Below, in pieces: positions 25,550 through 27,977 of a DNA stretch of 27,977 bases. A program made the position numbers and the translations under genes. Where the stretch lies: assembly GCF_030382115.1 (NCBI RefSeq), contig NZ_JAUDRJ010000003.1:4922651-4950627 (forward strand). The letters are read 5' to 3'. Position 1 is the first letter of the stretch, and every line of letters starts with the position of its first letter. The notes under the pieces are model-generated. The model searched no databases. It had not been told where the DNA came from and was given only the letters and a program-made list of their open reading frames with translations. This stretch comes from Nostoc sp. GT001 (GTDB taxonomy: Bacteria > Cyanobacteriota > Cyanobacteriia > Cyanobacteriales > Nostocaceae).

Positions 25550-25806
25550 AAGAGGCAGGGAGCAGGGGGGCAGGGGGGCAGGGAGCAGAGGAGCAGGGGA
25601 GTAGGGGAGCAGGGGGGACAAAACAGAAAAGGGATTAACGCCACCTGTTGTGCTACCTTCTTGTAGGGTACGAGAACCACTTCTTATAATTAAGTGTATG
25701 TACTTAAACCCATGTTCCGCTCTGATTCACGGTAGCAGTAAAGGGTCTTTTCTTTCCCTCTGCCCCCTGCCCCTCTGCTCCTCTGCTCCTCTGCTCCCTG
25801 CCTCTT
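25550..25806. repeat. G-rich / C-rich inverted repeat pair
   Basis: A purine-rich tract (25550-25619, units like GGGAGCAGGGG) faces its complement (25755-25806, units like CTGCTCCT). The outer 16 bp are a perfect inverted repeat: AAGAGGCAGGGAGCAG at 25550-25565 and CTGCTCCCTGCCTCTT at 25791-25806. The enclosed 135 bp hold no gene. A 68-codon frame through 25650-25856 translates the repeat and is not supported. It could fold into a long hairpin and insulate the RND gene from the next one. Confidence 0.75.
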
Positions 25807-25938
25807 CTCAACTATGCAGGTTAAAAGCGTATCAGCTTATCCACAATATCCTCTAACTCTGATACCATTTTCTGTAATTTCCTGCTTGCTAAAAAAATTA
25901 GTCGAATAGAATTAAGTACTTAGATAAGGAAGAGTGAA

Positions 25939-26376
25939 ATGGGACTTAGCGACGGACTTTTGAACCCGACCAAAAAGGCTATGGTCATAGATGATTGTTG
26001 CAACATGATTGAAGGACAGCTTGCATCCAAGTCAGGCATGAGCGGCATCGCTTTGAAAACTGCCTTTGCTGCTTTGAAGGGGGTTAAGCCAGGGTATATT
26101 CCCTATGTCGTTGAGCAGATATTACCGCAATGCTTTACAGCTCTTGATCCCATCTGGAGTCAAGGCGTAGAGAAAGGCGACCCAGTTGAATATCTGAGTG
26201 CGAATCGCTCTAATACAGCAGATGCACTACTAGGTGTTACCGATGCGAGAGTCAAGAACTCAAACCGCCAAATCGTGCGAGGAACCTATGAAAAACTTCG
26301 TGGTTCAGCCAAAAAGCACGTGGAAGAAGCAGTGCCAGATTTAGCCAAAGTAATCAATAATTACACTAAGGTCTGA
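25939..26376 (+). CDS. Small conserved protein (DUF6918-like)
   Basis: A 145-aa soluble, mostly helical protein: MGLSDGLLNPTKKAMVIDDC, VEGQLASKSGMSGIALKTAF-like segment (residues 23-42), LKGVKPGYIPYVVEQILPQC and FTALDPIWSQGVEKGD. The pattern of an N-terminal helix, a K-S-G-x-S-G turn, then P-x-x-V-x-x-x-L-P resembles the DUF6918 family that I know from actinobacteria; the match is from memory. The C-terminal half (NRSNTADALLGVTDARVKNS ... VEEAVPDLAKVINNYTKV) is helical. No signal or membrane segment is seen. The ATG at 25939 has AAGGAAGAG about 4-12 nt upstream, a strong site. It is monocistronic and its function is unknown. Confidence 0.8.
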   Translation: MGLSDGLLNPTKKAMVIDDCCNMIEGQLASKSGMSGIALKTAFAALKGVKPGYIPYVVEQILPQCFTALDPIWSQGVEKGDPVEYLSANRSNTADALLGVTDARVKNSNRQIVRGTYEKLRGSAKKHVEEAVPDLAKVINNYTKV

Positions 26377-26389
26377 GCCAAACGATTAG

Positions 26390-26409
26390 AGACGCGATTA
26401 ATCGCGTCT
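26390..26409. repeat. Second copy of the palindrome AGACGCGATTAATCGCGTCT
   Basis: A 20-bp perfect palindrome identical to the core at 22059-22086. It begins 14 bp after the DUF6918-like stop codon, where it could act as a transcript-end hairpin. Confidence 0.9.
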
Positions 26410-26461
26410 TCTAGAAAGGTGGGAAGCGCAGATAGAAAGTAGCTTTTCACCAGATATAGCC

Positions 26462-26608
26462 TCAAAACTTCACCAACTCCAAATCGCGTTTTGCCCGTTG
26501 GATGGCTCCTTCTTTTAACTGTTCTCTAAGATTGATTCAGGCTTTTTGAGTAGTATAATATTGCACAGCTTTGTTAATAAATCGACTGCGATCGCTTGGG
26601 ATAGTTGT
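26462..26608 (-). pseudogene. Relic of a ribbon-helix-helix (CopG-type) antitoxin
   Basis: The minus strand reads IPSDRSRFINKAVQYYTTQK, A, then a TGA, then INLREQLKEGAIQRAKRDLE and LVKF to a second TGA at 26462-26464. The run R-S-R-F-I-N-x-A-V-x-Y-Y and the following L-R-E-Q-L-K-E-G-A-I-x-R-A-x-R-D-L-x-L fit the second helix and C-terminal arm of cyanobacterial RHH antitoxins that pair with MazF- or PIN-type toxins. The N-terminal beta strand and start codon are gone, one internal stop is present, and no toxin gene follows. It is too short and damaged to be functional. Confidence 0.65.
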
Positions 26609-26653
26609 TCATGGCTAAAGCGATCGCTTGAGATAATTCTAGAAGGTGCGTCG

Positions 26654-27634
26654 TTAATATAATCCTTCTGGTGGGGAAATATCAGATCCGACAGCTACAC
26701 CAGTGTTAGTAGATTTAATCCCTGGTTTAACAGTAGGGGATTGTTGTTTTAACGATTGTAAAACAGAAGAAGAGTTATCTTGCTCAGTTGATATATTGGT
26801 AGTTGCTTGTTGCTGGGACATCAAGGCTAATCCTCCCATTGCACCAGCAAGAAGAGCTGTATAACCTACATATAAATGCGTCGGACGAATTTCCAATCCC
26901 ATTCCTTTTTTAGATTGGTACGAAAGGGTCTGAGTTACTGGTATAGCTGCTTGTACTGGCAAAGAAGCAGCTAAGGCAACACCATTAAGTCCTAAAGCAT
27001 CTCCATAACGTCGTATAAATCCACGTAAAAAAATGTCATCTGGTAATTCTTTCGAGTTGCCGTTTTCTAATGCCTCTATCAAGCCGGTTCGGATATGAGT
27101 GGAAAGCTGGATGTGGTCAAAAGAAAGCCCTTTGGACTGACGGGTTTTTTGGAGTTGTTGCCCGATTTGACGTAGGCACACCATGCGTTGTTGATCTGCT
27201 TGCAAGGCAAGTTCTGCTTGAGAAATTCTCTGATGATTCAGAAATTGTAGTGGTTTTTTCCACAGCGAATTTTCTGCTGCATTTTTAGAGGATTGCTCTG
27301 TTTGGGTGCAATGCTCCTGCTGTATCTCTGATGAAGAATTGACTGTTTCTGTAGCTTGCTTCGTATCTGTAGCTGTTTCAACTTTTTGATCTTGTTGGGC
27401 AAATTGTCGAAATGCCAAACCGATCGCTTCTCTACCTACGGCTTTTAATAAATCTTGAGCCTGATCTGTTTCTTCACCTATTAACTTCTGCACAATCGCT
27501 AAAGCACGTCGATAAACTCGGCTACGATGCAGTTGTACTTCTATGTCTCCTAAAAGCGATCGCAACTCATCTTGAGAAATTTCAATATTCGGATTGCCCA
27601 GAATTTGCAAATAGTATACAGGAGTAGTAACCAT
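26654..27634 (-). CDS. RodZ-like helix-turn-helix membrane protein
   Basis: A 326-aa cytoplasm-to-membrane protein. The N-terminal 75 residues (YLQILGNPNIEISQDELRSL ... QKLIGEETDQAQDLLKAVGR) form an unassigned helical region. A Gln/Thr/Ser-rich linker (about 85-120) follows. The HTH (about 150-220) is of the RodZ/HTH_25 type: LRQIGQQLQKTRQSKGLSFD, STHIRTGLIEALENG, LPDDIFLRGFIRRYGDALGL. One membrane segment (THLYVGYTALLAGAMGGLAL) precedes a low-complexity outer tail. RodZ links the cytoskeletal protein MreB to the wall machinery, but this protein lacks a recognisable RodZ periplasmic domain and its role may be regulatory. The ATG at 27634 has AAAGG about 8 nt upstream. Confidence 0.82.
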   Translation of the reverse strand: MVTTPVYYLQILGNPNIEISQDELRSLLGDIEVQLHRSRVYRRALAIVQKLIGEETDQAQDLLKAVGREAIGLAFRQFAQQDQKVETATDTKQATETVNSSSEIQQEHCTQTEQSSKNAAENSLWKKPLQFLNHQRISQAELALQADQQRMVCLRQIGQQLQKTRQSKGLSFDHIQLSTHIRTGLIEALENGNSKELPDDIFLRGFIRRYGDALGLNGVALAASLPVQAAIPVTQTLSYQSKKGMGLEIRPTHLYVGYTALLAGAMGGLALMSQQQATTNISTEQDNSSSVLQSLKQQSPTVKPGIKSTNTGVAVGSDISPPEGLY

Positions 27635-27977
27635 TGTGAAAGCCTTTTATATTAACTCAATCAAAGAAAATTACAATCATATCTTCACTATTTTTCCTCA
27701 CTTCACCTTCATTTTCCGGATGCTATTTGTATAATTTAATTTTTTTAATTCATCATTAACACTGGAACAAACAAATAATAAACGCAGTCACGATCATAAA
27801 AATGATACTCGTATCTCTGTAAGAAAAAACCTTGAGTGCGTACCATTTGCAAATATTCGCCGAGTGGAAATACCATCTACGCTGCTCTGGAGTTGAGCTA
27901 GAAACATGATTGACTCGTCGCAGCACATAGCTTTCGTGAAATCGCTGAGGAGTTGCATTCGTGGTGACAGTAGTACA
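27635..27977. other. Right-edge region, gene content unclear
   Basis: No gene can be called with confidence. The minus strand is open in all three frames across part of it. One frame runs from the window edge to a TAA at 27756-27758 (73 codons, ending TAFIICLFQC). A second runs from the edge to a TGA near 27790. The third holds a 43-codon ATG frame at 27876-27745 starting MVFPLGEYLQMVRTQGFFLQ. None has a good ribosome-binding site or a family I know. On the plus strand a short frame starting MIDSSQHIAFVK runs off the edge. The 110 bp nearest the HTH gene should hold its promoter. Confidence 0.3.

Noticed and set aside
25650..25856. 68-codon open frame in the spacer after the RND gene
   Set aside because: Most of it translates the C-rich repeat (SLCPLPLCSSAPLLPASSQL), and it has no ribosome-binding site.

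Overview
This window looks like chromosomal DNA of a filamentous, Nostoc/Anabaena-type cyanobacterium. Seen directly: moderate-to-low GC, the octamer GCGATCGC (HIP1) scattered through genes on both strands, 7-bp tandem repeats in the spacers, a carboxysome shell gene (ccmP), a Fut-type iron transporter and two sRNA genes of apparent Yfr2 type. Relics of a nifN gene and of an xisH gene point to the nitrogen-fixing, heterocyst-forming Nostocales, but the genus is an inference.

Layout. 1-81 is the tail of a plus-strand gene. 133-400 holds two tandem minus-strand sRNA genes, each with its own promoter and terminator, just downstream of purH (448-1968, minus). A broken Uma2-type gene (2197-2607) separates purH from a minus-strand iron-uptake cluster (2627-7613): two Fe(III)-binding proteins, a fused two-domain permease and an ATPase. 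8019-11106 is a plus-strand run: a serine esterase that seems to start at CTG, a small DUF2555-like protein, coaBC and a lipoate/octanoate ligase-like protein. An EGY-type site-2 protease (11484-12965) converges on a secreted GHL10/YddW-like glycosidase (13036-14292).

14293-18500 is accessory and partly decayed. It holds a frameshifted 3' relic of nifN, ccmP paired with a pentapeptide-repeat protein, a 3' relic of xisH, a two-gene module of a small protein plus an HNH nuclease cut short by a TAG codon, and an unrecognised gene with a HEPN-like RX4H motif.

18603-25503 returns to housekeeping and envelope genes: ahcY with a clear terminator, an MscS-type channel and a large RND pump with no periplasmic adaptor beside it. 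25504-27977 holds a G-rich/C-rich inverted repeat, a small DUF6918-like gene, a ribbon-helix-helix antitoxin relic, a RodZ-like HTH membrane protein and an ambiguous right edge.

How the genes work together. The Fut cluster is the only full multi-gene pathway: periplasmic ferric-iron capture, membrane passage and ATP hydrolysis. coaBC makes 4'-phosphopantetheine for CoA. ahcY clears S-adenosylhomocysteine. ccmP is a shell protein for metabolite passage into the carboxysome. The most notable points are the tandem sRNAs, the CTG start, the decayed nif/xis/antitoxin genes and the HNH module. I see no CRISPR array, rRNA, tRNA or intact transposon.
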